DNA of 21,344 nt from Gracilaria vermiculophylla (lineage: Eukaryota; Rhodophyta; Florideophyceae; Gracilariales; Gracilariaceae), in NCBI GenBank assembly GCA_019155205.2, contig JAHNZQ020003149.1, positions 165,001 through 186,344 on the forward strand, read 5' to 3'. The position numbers and the translations under genes are program-made. Shown in pieces: positions 1-8,794 of this stretch (positions within the stretch are counted from its first letter, which is position 1; the number at the start of each line of letters is the position of its first letter). The notes beneath the pieces are model-generated. The model was not told where the DNA came from, did not search any database, and saw only the letters and a list, made by a program, of their open reading frames with translations.

Positions 1-1
1 T

Positions 2-1277
2 CTACAAAAAGAGTTCACGTGGACCGATCAACGCGAGGACGTACGCAATTTCGTCTCCTCTTGCTTGCTTTGCTTGTTGGCTAAGAGTGGCAACAAAGTA
101 CCTCGCCCTTTGTCGACTACGATACACGCGTCTATCTTTTTCTGGGCGAGAGCGACAAGGAAAACAAATACGCCCTCGTGGTCAAGGACGACCTCAGCGG
201 CTACGTTTGGCTAGAGCCAAGTGCCTCAGCCGACTCTGAACATGCCGCTGAAGTTCATGCTCGCTGGACACGCATTTTTACAGCACCTGACGTATGGGTC
301 TCCGACCAAGGCTCACACTTCAAGAATCAAGTACTCGAACACTTCGCATCTACACATCACATACGACATAACCTCACGGTTGCGTACTCACCGTAGGTCA
401 ACGGTACTGTCGAATCTGTCATGCGCTCTGTCATGTCTGCCATGCCAGCCATGCTGGTTGAGCTCAAGCTTGGTCCTCAAGATTGGGCCTCCGTGCTACC
501 AGCCATCGCTCCGCACTCAACGAAGCAGGCTTAGATCGCCTCGGCCGCCGGCCTGACGGCGTTGCCAGATCCCCTCTCGAGGTCATGACCGGCATTGCTC
601 CCAAACGTCAAATCCTTCGCGTACTTCCTCCTGATACGAACTATCGCAAGACTAAGACCCTCGAGCACGCTCACACCTCACAAGTCATAAGCATCAATCA
701 GCTTCAAAAGGATCTCAACAATATGCACAAAGACGTCAAAGCTCTTGTCACAAAGCGCCGTGAAAAAGCTATCACTAAGCACAACAAGGCAACAATTATT
801 GTCTCGCCCTCCTTTGCTGTGGGCGATTTCGTCCTCGTACGACAAGCTGCTGATCGAGGTCATAAGCTTCGCTTTAAGTGGTTTGGACCCTGCCGAGTTA
901 CCGCTGTCCATGGACCGCTCGTATACAGCATTAAGAAGCTGTCCAATTCTAAGACTGAGCGCGTCCACGCCGCACGCCTCATCAAATACGATGGTTCTCT
1001 GCAAGGCTCAGAGGTTCCCCAAGAAATGATCGAGCTAGCAGACAAAACCCAGTCTCGCTATGAAGTTGTGGAAAGGATCGTCGACTTAGGAGAAGACGAT
1101 GAAGGCCTCTGGTTCAGAGTAATTTGGGAAGGACTTCCCGACAAACGCGACTGGACCTGGCAGACTGCATCTATCCTCTTCACCGACATACCCGACAAGG
1201 TCATCTAGTTTCTCTCGAAACGCAAAAAGAAGAAGCTCGTCGCTAAGGCAAAGCGCCAGCTCGACATTTCTAACTGA
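2..1277 (+). pseudogene. Decayed Ty3/gypsy retrotransposon: integrase and chromodomain end of pol
   Basis: This is the 3' part of a chromodomain-carrying Ty3/gypsy (chromovirus-like) polyprotein, cut by the left edge of the window. Coding signal moves through three frames. Frame 2 (about 2-120) has a CxxC pair of the integrase zinc finger. Frame 1 (about 110-510) has the catalytic core, with an Asp in VSDQGSHF (codon 304-306) and a Glu in NGTVE (codon 412-414), 35 residues apart as in DD35E integrases. Frame 3 (about 510-1208) has the integrase C-terminal domain and a chromodomain at about 1060-1205 (YEVVERI, FRVIWEGL, DWTW). Breaks seen: a frame change near 110-135, where the first catalytic Asp also seems lost, TAG at 394-396, a frame change near 505-520, and TAG at 1206-1208. 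After the last stop a Lys/Arg-rich tail stays open to TGA at 1275-1277. The element cannot encode an active integrase. Confidence 0.88.
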
Positions 1278-1318
1278 GCACTCTCGCCTCCTTGACAGAA
1301 GAGTTCTCATGGGGGCAG

Positions 1319-1838
1319 TGTTGCACGCTGGCGCCACATCAGCGCCACGCTAGCGCTACAATGGCATCGCGCTGGCACTGCACCGCACGTGCAGCCGACA
1401 ATTGCCAACAATGCAATTTCGTCTCTGCACGGATAATTACACTCGATCATTCATATTCGAATTTAGTCAATTATGTGTAGCCATTAGACATTTAGCTATC
1501 ATACCCACCAAGACCAACGACCACTGCACTCCCCGGAGGGAGTGGCGTGGTGTAGTAATTGCCGTCTCCTTCCGTCCCCGCCCATCAAGGTCAAGGTCCA
1601 TCTGCACTTCTTAAAGTCAGTGGCGTGACACGGCTTCCGCTGAGCACTCCGCCGCTGCTCTAAGCCGTTCTCCCGAGCCGTCGTTGTCCCTACAACCGGC
1701 TAACAAGGTAGCTGATCAAGCTTCCGCCGCCGCTACATCTCACTTCAAATCGCTCCTGTGGGTCGGCCCGTCGGTCCTATATGCCATTGCGTGCCACACG
1801 TGTTGAGTGCATCGGTGCACACGCAACTGTATGTAACA
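1319..1838 (+). repeat. Possible 3' LTR of the gypsy element (right boundary uncertain)
   Basis: An LTR is expected just after the end of pol. A short G-rich purine stretch (GGGGGCAG, 1311-1318), possibly part of a polypurine tract, is followed at 1319 by TGTTGC, a usual LTR start. A sequence ending in GTAACA at 1838 would be a near-matching inverted terminus and give a repeat of about 520 bp. The 5' LTR lies outside the window, so the boundaries are inferred from sequence style alone. No long ORF occurs here. Confidence 0.3.
1331..1385 (+). repeat. Degenerate 11-bp tandem repeat
   Basis: Five 11-base units start GCGCCACATCA, GCGCCACGCTA, GCGCTACAATG, GCATCGCGCTG and GCACTGCACCG. All begin with GC and keep the GC(G/A) head. 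They lie at the start of the proposed LTR. The period is close to one DNA helical turn. Confidence 0.5.
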
Positions 1839-1894
1839 CATGAATAATATGTGCTATTTTTGTGTACTGTATTGTAATCGTGACCGTGATGGGG

Positions 1895-2556
1895 TTCGTA
1901 CAAATTTGTCCATTATATATCTAGCTCTGCACAAATAAGCTACAGAGTCCATAATTCTGTCAGAAAAGGCAATTTCTGCTTTTTCATAATTTGATACACC
2001 AGCCCATATCATTTCAGAACCCCCTTCAGAATGTATTGTATAATATTCTGAGCGTTCTTTTCTAATATCAATTAATAGTACTTAAGACAATCTGGACCAT
2101 CTAGGTTGAATTCTTTTTATCAGAAAATAAAACTGTGTCCGATTGATTTTTCCAATACGCCATGTTTGCACACCAATAAATCCTTTTTTGCTTATGATGA
2201 TATTCTAGAAAGTATGTTTACTTAATCCATTTACATTTGAACAAATTCTTCTTGATAAGTTTCCTCTATATTGTTGATTTAGATACATTGAAGTTTCTGT
2301 TTTTAGCAATATTTTTGCATTCAACTTTTCCTCAACACAGTTTCCGTTTTATGACGCGCTTATCTGCATGAAGGAGAAAGTCTGGAGGCCCCGTAGATGT
2401 TTTGATTCTATAACTTGCTGGGTTTGTAAGAGAACGGAAAATCGTGACAGCGTGAAGCTTTAAATGTTGGTCAATTTTAGCATATGAATTTTCATTAGCT
2501 TTCAATTGTACAATTTCAAGCTGTTTGAAGCGCGAAAGATGTGATCCTCGAGCCAT
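1895..2556 (-). pseudogene. Tc1-like transposase, broken
   Basis: The ATG at 2556 opens a 74-residue N-terminal helix-turn-helix region (starts MARGSHLSRF) that resembles the start of the transposase at 20468 (MGRGKHLS). After a stop at about 2332 the minus strand keeps recognisable transposase sequence. This includes a second DNA-binding part (NVSKSTI, then KCKWIK), the first catalytic Asp in LFSDKK at about 2114-2127, and the GGSEMIWAG segment at about 2000-2025. Several stops and at least one frame change, just after the catalytic Asp, interrupt it. The second Asp (QQDN) and the final Glu/Asp are absent. It is therefore dead and old, although the terminus is still well kept. Confidence 0.78.
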
Positions 2557-2649
2557 ATTGATGAGTGTTGATAAAGTAGTGTTTTGATTATGACGCGGTT
2601 TTTGTTTTTATATTTTGAAAAAGGCGTACTATTGTACTACTTTGGCGCG

Positions 2650-2683
2650 TTTCTTTGGCGTGATAATATTTTGAAACGCACTG
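2650..2683 (-). repeat. Terminal inverted repeat of the minus-strand Tc1-like element
   Basis: Read on the minus strand, this starts CAGTGCGTTTCAAAA and continues to CGCGCCAAAG. The stretch 2669-2688 is an exact reverse complement of 20040-20059, over 20 bases including the flanking TA. Confidence 0.8.
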
Positions 2684-2724
2684 TATATGTTATCTTATGG
2701 ATATGAAATATATGGAAAAAATTA

Positions 2725-3038
2725 TTAATGTTTTTCAACAAGATAATACATCTCTACAGAGATCTGAACTTGTGATAAACTGGCCAAGAAAAGTAAATAC
2801 AAAAATGATGGAATGACCAGCGAGCTCACTGTGCGTAGCTTTCATTGAAAGTGTTTTATGGTTTATTATCGAGAAGGATTTATGGCTATGTAAGGCAGTT
2901 TAGCATGATTTGAGACCCAAAAAACTGTATAGGTACTAAGACAATTTTTCAGTTTCGACGATTAATTGTCACAGTACTTTAATGCCTAAACGCTGTACTA
3001 GCGTTATTCAGCAAAAAGGTGGAAAAAGTAGTTACTGA
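2725..3038 (+). pseudogene. C-terminal third of a second Tc1-like transposase, plus strand
   Basis: One frame runs from FQQDN (second catalytic Asp, codon 2742-2744) to a normal family C-terminus (MPKRC, then VIQQKGGK, Tyr, stop at 3036-3038). A Glu in FIES lies 34 residues after the Asp, the spacing of DD34E Tc1 transposases, although the usual PDLNPIEN around it has changed. Three in-frame stops kill it: TGA at 2814-2816 where Trp is expected, TAG at 2901-2903 and TAA at 2937-2939. Everything before QQDN is missing, and the neighbouring minus-strand element starts only about 40 bp away. The other element may therefore have inserted into this one, or a rearrangement removed its 5' part. Confidence 0.78.
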
Positions 3039-3066
3039 ATGGCCAAAAGATACTTGAGGTTGATGA

Positions 3067-3091
3067 AAATATTATGTTTTTGAAACAGGGT
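3067..3091 (+). repeat. Degenerate 3' terminal inverted repeat of the plus-strand Tc1 relic
   Basis: About 30 bases after the transposase stop, ATTATGTTTTTGAAACAGGG resembles the reverse complement of the terminus at 20045 (expected ATATGTTTTTGAAACGCACTG). It is followed closely by TA. This marks the right end of the relic and ties it to the same family. Confidence 0.55.
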
Positions 3092-4474
3092 TTAGACTCC
3101 AAGTTCTTTTATATTTCGGTTTTGTATTCGCACAGTACTAAAATCAGTTTTCTTCTTTTGGCCCCAATGTTATATGATTTTAAAACAGACTATGTGTCGG
3201 TGCAAAGTGAATCAAATATTGAATGGACGAGGAAAACAGCCTTTGTGATACGGTGAAGTAATAGTAAGATAAGTTTTGCAGAGCTGTTCATGATTTTGTT
3301 ATCTGCTTTGGTTAAAACTTGATACCGTACTAGTTGACAACTTTTCATGCGTATTCACGTGATTGTCGGAATCAAAGCAGCTGGTTGTTTCTTTGATGAG
3401 CTCATTGAGAGCTTCATCATGTTACTCCATGACTACAAAGGGTGACATCTGATGCAGGTTCAGAAGGCGAAGAAGCTCAGGCTTGCCTCTCGTTGGAGAT
3501 GGCAGGGTTCCGAGCAAATAACCATATAAGAAAAAACGTTTGGGCCAATTAACGGAAGGCACGCGCACACGTTTTGTAAAGTTGGTGCCTTTTTCTTGGC
3601 ACCGGTGGAGATGCTTCTGGGAGGCCTGTTAGCGCGCGTCCTGGACACGTACCTCGCCGACAACAAACGCGCAACCTCCGGCGGCACAGGCCGACGCAGA
3701 CGACCATCGATTCAAGTGTGAACGCCGCAGCGGCGTGCGTGTAGCCACAAGCGGCGCGTGATTGTGCAGCGCGTCGCAAAATTGGCAATTACAAGCGCCC
3801 CACACGGAATGCACGCACATGATGCGCTCCGCGGGCTGTTAGCGCCACTACAAGCAAGCTTATTGCGGGACAAGCTCAATCACCAACCCTAACATCGTCA
3901 CAATCCGCGCAACACAGAGCCATGACGTGGCTTCTTCAACCACCCTCCTCCACAGCGCGGTCTCCCACCCCACGCCCCACCGGCAGCCTGCTTCGCCCGC
4001 GCGCCCAAGCCGCCCTTCCCAGTGCATGCGATGAGCCAACGCTCACAGAGTGCCCAGCATTGTACAAACGTTCAAAGCCATCGATCGCATCGATGGTCAC
4101 TTTTTATAAAAACAAACGGTGCTTCGAAGCGAAGCTTCGTCAAATTCTCTCTAACAGCAACACCTCAACTAGCAACTCAAAGCTCATAATAGAAAATAAC
4201 CGCCCCCTGCCGTCCGGCACGTTCACGTCCACGTTGCCGGCCACAGCATCTTGCAACAAAGCCAACACGGTGTGAGTGGCAGCTCACGCATGCGCGTATT
4301 GTACACTCCGTTCTCAAACTCCTTGCCACTGCACGTAGAGCCACATAGTGAAGGGTCGTCTGTACTGGCGGCCTGTACGTCGAAACAATGCACGGGGAGC
4401 AACGCGACCCTGGCGTCGATAAAGCGCGCAAGCAAAAGTATCAAGCACGCGCATGCTATGCGTGCAAGCGTCAG
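3092..4474. other. Intergenic region, no supported gene
   Basis: Base composition changes from AT-rich (to about 3440) to mixed GC. Only short ORFs occur, for example a 36-codon ATG frame at 3611-3721 on the plus strand (starts MLLGGLLARVL), with no homology I recognise. Two small perfect inverted repeats are present: 4078-4096 (8-bp arms CCATCGAT/ATCGATGG, 3-base loop) and 4445-4465 (6-bp arms GCACGC/GCGTGC). The second lies just downstream of the stop codon of the E2 gene and would be in its 3' UTR. Confidence 0.5.
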
Positions 4475-5503
4475 CTATCGCTCACTGCTGTCTCCGGTCA
4501 GATCCTTCTCGTCAGCAACAGACAGAGGAGCAAGAGCGCCATCTTCGTCACCGAGCATGTCATCAGCCACCTCGCCCTCCGAATCACTCATGGAAAAGTT
4601 GGACGCATCGTCATCATCTTCGCCGTTGGCCATGTCCCCCGTGGGAAAGTCTTCTGGCTTGGCGTACTTGTGCACGTATTCGATCACTTTTTGCTTGTAG
4701 CGTTCAGGCTCTCTCATTTGCAGAGACGCAGCCTCCCCATTGAGTGGATCCGTGGGATTCGGGTACGTCAGCAGCTGCGGTAAAAAGACTTCAAAAATGT
4801 TAGTAAGATCGTACATGGGGCTCCATGACTGGTTTATAACGTCGAGGCACACGCTGCCGGACCTTCGCAGCGAACAGTAGCGCGCACAAACGCGTCGAAA
4901 ACCAACCGGTTTAGACACATAACGCATGGGGAAAGCAAAGCGTCGTTTCCATCAAAACACATACAGTCAGTACCGATTGCAAGCGAGGAAAAAAATGAAC
5001 GCAGAAAGCGCCGAGAACAACGTACATCTCATCCACATTAGGGTGATATAGCCTGTTTATGAAACCGATGCTGGGGCTCTTGTACGGGTAAGCGTCGGGA
5101 AGCTCAACGTGCACTTTCCACACGCCGCCCTCGTAAGGAGCTGGCGAGTTGCGACAGTTGACAATAGCACGCACAGCGAGAAAAATGGAAGTCAGCGAGG
5201 AGCGGCGGAGAGGGTGGGGGTTGGGGTGGGGGGGGGGTGGGGTGGGTGGCAATGGCCGAATAACGTACTGCACTTGGGGCCGTGGAACTTGACGTAGAAC
5301 TCGCCAACGCGGTCGCCATCAGCCATCTGAATTTCGTAGTCAGCCATCATCCTGGCGGGGGCGGCAAGAAGCGCATGTGAGTAGAGAGGGTCAGGGAGAA
5401 GAATTAGGGGGGAAGGGGGGCAGATGGTGGGCGGGGAGGGCGAAACGCGAGGCACATACAGCTTCATAAGATCAGTCTCTCTGCGCTTCCCAGGCGACGC
5501 CAT
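4475..5503 (-). CDS. Ubiquitin-conjugating enzyme E2, UBE2H/Ubc8 type, four exons
   Basis: This is an E2 that carries ubiquitin as a thioester. Yeast Ubc8 and mammalian UBE2H act with the GID/CTLH ligase, a role inferred here from family. Exons on the minus strand: 5503-5460, 5351-5269, 5140-5026, 4862-4475. Introns of 108, 128 and 163 nt have GTATGT/AG, GTACGT/AG and GTACGT/AG borders and join in frame. The product is 209 residues (human UBE2H is 183). It starts MASPGKRR, as the family does, has [17 protein letters not shown] and the HPN motif at 75-77, and the catalytic Cys is at 86 in GSVCLDV. It ends with an acidic Ser-rich tail ([18 protein letters not shown]), as in UBE2H/Ubc8. The start ATG has a good context (ATCATGGCG). 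The introns are C-rich on the coding strand. It is divergent from the F-box gene. The exon joins are mine, but they restore the family sequence without gaps. Confidence 0.93.
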
Positions 5504-6091
5504 GATGGAAGCGCAGCCGGAGCGACGGGCAGGAGGGCGGGGACGGGAGCGGCGGAGGACGGGAGGGCGCCGTTAGCGCAGCGAAGAAGGGCGGCAGCGG
5601 CGGCGCAAAGCGGGCGCGGGCGGCGAGGTGGGGCGGCGTGGAAGGAGCGTGGCCTCGGATTCTCCGCAGGCGGCGCCCAGCGCGCGCAGGTGCAGTGGGG
5701 CGGGTGGCAGTTATGCACTCGCCACTTCCATTCCACGCGACGCTGCGCACACGCGCTGCACGTGGGCGCGGGACATGCGGCGCCCAACGGCCCGCCGCCA
5801 GGTGTGCGTGCGCGCCGGTTGCATCACGGCGCGCGCCGCGGCTGCGCTGGCTAACCGTCCGCACCCCCCCGCGCCACGGCTTGAACGCCTCCGAGCCGTT
5901 CCCCTCCCGCGCCACGCCGCGCCGCCACGCCGCGTGCGCCCCGCCATGTCCGCGCCGTATCAGCCGATGTTCCCACGCGCCTTCTTCCCCATCCTCCGCT
6001 TCCCTCTCCCTCTCCCTCTTCCTCCCCCACCCCCCTCCACCAAACACTGCAATCCCCATTTGTTCCTCACCCCCCCCCACCCGCCCCCCTC
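5504..6091. promoter_or_regulatory. Shared divergent promoter region of the E2 and F-box genes
   Basis: These 588 bp separate two start codons facing away from each other, so they must hold both promoters and both 5' UTRs. The sequence is very GC-rich. Its right end (about 5998-6090) is a C/T tract of repeated CTCCCT and long C runs, leading into the F-box start codon. No clear TATA box is visible. Long open frames occur in all directions here, but they follow from the high GC content and are not gene evidence. Confidence 0.6.
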
Positions 6092-8077
6092 ATGATTCGC
6101 AATCACAAACAGCTCGCTCGGTCCGCCCCCCCCTCCCCCCCCCGCCATGCGCCCCCGCCGGAGCACCCGCGCGGCGCCGCAATCCTCTCGCACTGGATCC
6201 CGTTCGACATTTGGTCTCGCATCGCCGCTCATCTCACCGCCGTCTCAGACCTCAATTCCTTCCTCAACGTCTGTCGTGCCGCCTACCACGCCGTGTGCGC
6301 CGCTCGAGCCCCCCACCACAAGTCCGTGTGCCACCATTTTTGCAGGCGTCAGTTTCGCATCCCCACAGACATGGCCGACAACGTCATCATGGCGCACGTC
6401 GTGCCCCCCGACGGCCGCAGCCTCGTCATGTTCCTCGACGACACTCAATCCGGCAATGGCGTCCAACTTGCCTGGATTCGTGGCGCTTGCATTCGACGCG
6501 TCCAGCTTGGTCTGGACGCTGTGTCAGCCAACACCGTCAGCAACATTCGCTTCTCCCCGGATGGCTCCCGCATCGCCTTTCTCATCACTCTGGCGCACGG
6601 AAATCTCATCTCGGAGGACCACGACCCCTTGCACCGCCTCCGAGGCTGGGAAACAAAGACCGAAATACACGGCCAGCTGCATGATGTCACCTACCAACCG
6701 TGCGAAGACTGCACCGTTCAAATTGTGTCTCTTGTGCCCGATGGCATGGGTTTTCCGCACGACCTTGTTGTACACACCTTCACACATGTGTTTGTGCCGG
6801 AGTATGGCTTTGATATGGTTTGGAGGGGCACAAAACAAAAGCCGGAGCTCGCTTTTGCAGCCATGTTGCACTCCACGGCGGGCGCCGCCACATACCTCGT
6901 CCGATGGAAATCTTTTGCCTGCCCCTCGGAATCTAATTTTGTGTTTATGGCTTGTATTGACGGTGCGAGCATCGAGCTGCTGCACGATAGGCGATTCGCG
7001 ATGCTCAACTACGAGTCTACCCGCTGTACGTCGAGGATAGAATTGGGCAACGACGCCCAGTTTGTCTTTTTCGACACTACCTCCAAGTTTGGTGTCTTGA
7101 GATTTGACCAGGTCGACGATGCCGAATCTGCCAAGGTCACAAGAGCTGACCTTCCTAATGATCCCACTGTCACCCGATCATTTAGTGCATTCACCCCAAC
7201 GGTGCAGCTCGCATTTGGAAGGGAGCGCAATTGCGCGGGGCGGACAAAGAGTACCGAACACGTACACAAGTGCCGCCTTCGCGCGCACGGTGCAGAGGAG
7301 CATCATGGTCCCCCCAGGGATGAAATCGCCCGTACAAGCCGCATGGCGCCAAGCGGAAGACTTTTATGTTCCGTGGTTTGTATACATTGCGGGCCTCACG
7401 GTAAGGACGGCCGACGCATTTCACAGCGTCACATTGAAATGCGTTCCAGCGTGAGCGGTCGACTGCTCTACCGTCAGCTGATACCGCGCACGTTTAGGAC
7501 ATCGCGACGCAACACGAAACGCGTTCAAATCCCGTACGAAAAGTCTGATGACGTTGCCAGGTGCACCATCGGCTTCTCGGAGGACTCTCGTCTTCTTTTC
7601 ATATGGGATACCTTCTTTACAAACGTTCACGTCGAAGTCACGAAAAGACTTCCGCACGTGTATGAAGCCGAAACAGGCCGTCTGGTGCAGGATTTCAACG
7701 AAATTGCGTCTACTGTGTCCTACGACCAGATACAGACAGCGCCGGACGGCCTCACGCTGTATGGCACCAGATGGGCAAAGTCCAAAGTGAACATGGATGC
7801 CATTGATGTCGTATCCGGTTGTGTGTTGAAGACCGAGGTCTTGGCAGAAAACTTGGCAGCACCTGCACACTTTTCTTGCGATTCTGTGTACATTTTGCCT
7901 GACCAAAACCTCGTCGCAATGTCAAGGGGAAAACTGGACAGCTTTTGGGAAACGACGCGGGGCTCTCTCGGATGCGGGTGGAAATCCGAGAGAAGGAGGA
8001 CCTCGTCTTGTCCCAAGTGCGATTCGAGGGTGGTGAGGAAACAACTTTATGTCAGTGGAATCGGGGAGAGGAGCTAA
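6092..8077 (+). CDS. F-box protein with a probable WD40-like beta-propeller
   Basis: This is a 661-residue single-exon frame. After a Pro/His/Arg-rich start, residues about 31-71 form an F-box-like segment (ILSHWIPFDIWSRIAAHL, then FLNVCRAAYHAVC). F-boxes bind Skp1 in SCF ubiquitin ligases. The rest has repeated blade-like starts: PPDGRSLVMF (about 105), IRFSPDGSRIAFL (about 152), IGFSEDSRLLFIW (about 493) and APDGLTLYG (about 550). These are typical of WD40 or related propellers that bind a substrate, but GH/WD pairs are not clear. Residues about 370-450 are rich in His, Arg and Cys and fit a propeller poorly, so a small frame error or an unseen intron there is possible. The last about 40 residues also look weak. 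The start is the first ATG after the C-rich leader. Specific substrate and gene name are not recognisable. Confidence 0.72.
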   Translation: MIRNHKQLARSAPPSPPRHAPPPEHPRGAAILSHWIPFDIWSRIAAHLTAVSDLNSFLNVCRAAYHAVCAARAPHHKSVCHHFCRRQFRIPTDMADNVIMAHVVPPDGRSLVMFLDDTQSGNGVQLAWIRGACIRRVQLGLDAVSANTVSNIRFSPDGSRIAFLITLAHGNLISEDHDPLHRLRGWETKTEIHGQLHDVTYQPCEDCTVQIVSLVPDGMGFPHDLVVHTFTHVFVPEYGFDMVWRGTKQKPELAFAAMLHSTAGAATYLVRWKSFACPSESNFVFMACIDGASIELLHDRRFAMLNYESTRCTSRIELGNDAQFVFFDTTSKFGVLRFDQVDDAESAKVTRADLPNDPTVTRSFSAFTPTVQLAFGRERNCAGRTKSTEHVHKCRLRAHGAEEHHGPPRDEIARTSRMAPSGRLLCSVVCIHCGPHGKDGRRISQRHIEMRSSVSGRLLYRQLIPRTFRTSRRNTKRVQIPYEKSDDVARCTIGFSEDSRLLFIWDTFFTNVHVEVTKRLPHVYEAETGRLVQDFNEIASTVSYDQIQTAPDGLTLYGTRWAKSKVNMDAIDVVSGCVLKTEVLAENLAAPAHFSCDSVYILPDQNLVAMSRGKLDSFWETTRGSLGCGWKSERRRTSSCPKCDSRVVRKQLYVSGIGERS

Positions 8078-8108
8078 ATGGCAATCACAATGACGTAGAA
8101 ACTAGAAG

Positions 8109-8114
8109 AATAAA
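8109..8114 (+). terminator. AATAAA polyadenylation signal of the F-box gene
   Basis: AATAAA lies 32 bases after the F-box stop codon on the same strand, a sensible position for a poly(A) signal. It supports the stop at 8077 as the real gene end. Confidence 0.5.
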
Positions 8115-8794
8115 TGGTGCGCACTCCCTATAGAAGTGTCGCTTGCGGTGTCTTTGTCTCGACATTATGGCCTAAAATTGGACCGACCCGTTCATGCGAC
8201 TGCTGCATTGTTTTGGGTTTTGAGCCACTTGGGATTGTGTGTGAATCTACGGAGGCACTCCTTTCACCGATACTGCAGCGCACAAGCTCGGCAAGCTGAT
8301 GAGAAGTGTGCAAATCAGTGACGACAATCTCTTGTCTTCTCGGCTCGATTTGGGCACCAGGGCGAGTTGTCGTTGCATCGTCACCTCCATCTGGAAGGTC
8401 TTCGTCTTGAATACTGGGGAGCCGTCCGGATCCCGCGTCTGTTGCGGCAAGTAATAAAAAAACAGCGTGGTCGCTATTGCACAATCTCATATGACGTGTG
8501 CATGTTACTCGTGGACAAGACAATGACGGGAACTCAAGTCGGGTCGCAAGGCAACGACGTGGTTATGCGAGACGGGTGTGAAGCAGTAATGCGTGTTTTA
8601 TTTTGGTAGCGTTTCGCAGCTATACTGAAAGCCGTAGAGCGAGGCTTGATGACGATAGTTACACATGCGAGCGTGCGAACGGGGCACAGCTTCAAGCAAA
8701 AGATTCCAACATCGGGAAACGAAGGGGGGTTGGGGCAACCGAGCACAAGGCACGATGCGACAAAACAGCCGGCGCGGGAGCAGCAGCAGGGTCG
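8115..8794. other. Intergenic region between convergent 3' ends
   Basis: This lies between the 3' ends of the F-box gene and the ClpR gene. Only short ORFs without recognisable motifs occur on either strand. A minus-strand AATAAA (plus-strand TTTATT at 8597-8602) lies about 195 bases past the ClpR stop and could be its poly(A) signal. I see no other structure. Confidence 0.4.

Larger units (their letters stand above)
1890..2685 (-). mobile_element. Decayed Tc1-like DNA transposon, minus strand, truncated at its 3' end
   Basis: The 5' terminus lies at 2683, reading leftwards as CAGTGCGTTTCAAAA, next to a TA dinucleotide at 2684-2685, the usual Tc1/mariner target. About 50 bases of this end match another terminus at 20045, with small indels. 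A broken transposase gene follows on the minus strand from 2556 to about 1895. No matching 3' terminus is seen before about 1880, so the element is probably truncated next to or inside the retrotransposon remnant. Confidence 0.78.

Noticed and set aside
3040..3440. A further transposase C-terminus on the plus strand (Trp-Pro near 3040, ELIES near 3400)
   Set aside because: The real C-terminus and stop were found at 3038 and the 3' terminus at about 3090. The later matches are too weak and out of order.
3611..3721. A 36-codon ORF that reads like a helical protein start
   Set aside because: It is too short, has no splice partner that I could find and belongs to no recognised family.
5638..6684. 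A 348-codon plus-strand frame over the divergent promoter and the F-box start
   Set aside because: It is Arg/Pro-rich, ignores the F-box frame and starts in promoter-like DNA, so it is a GC-driven shadow.
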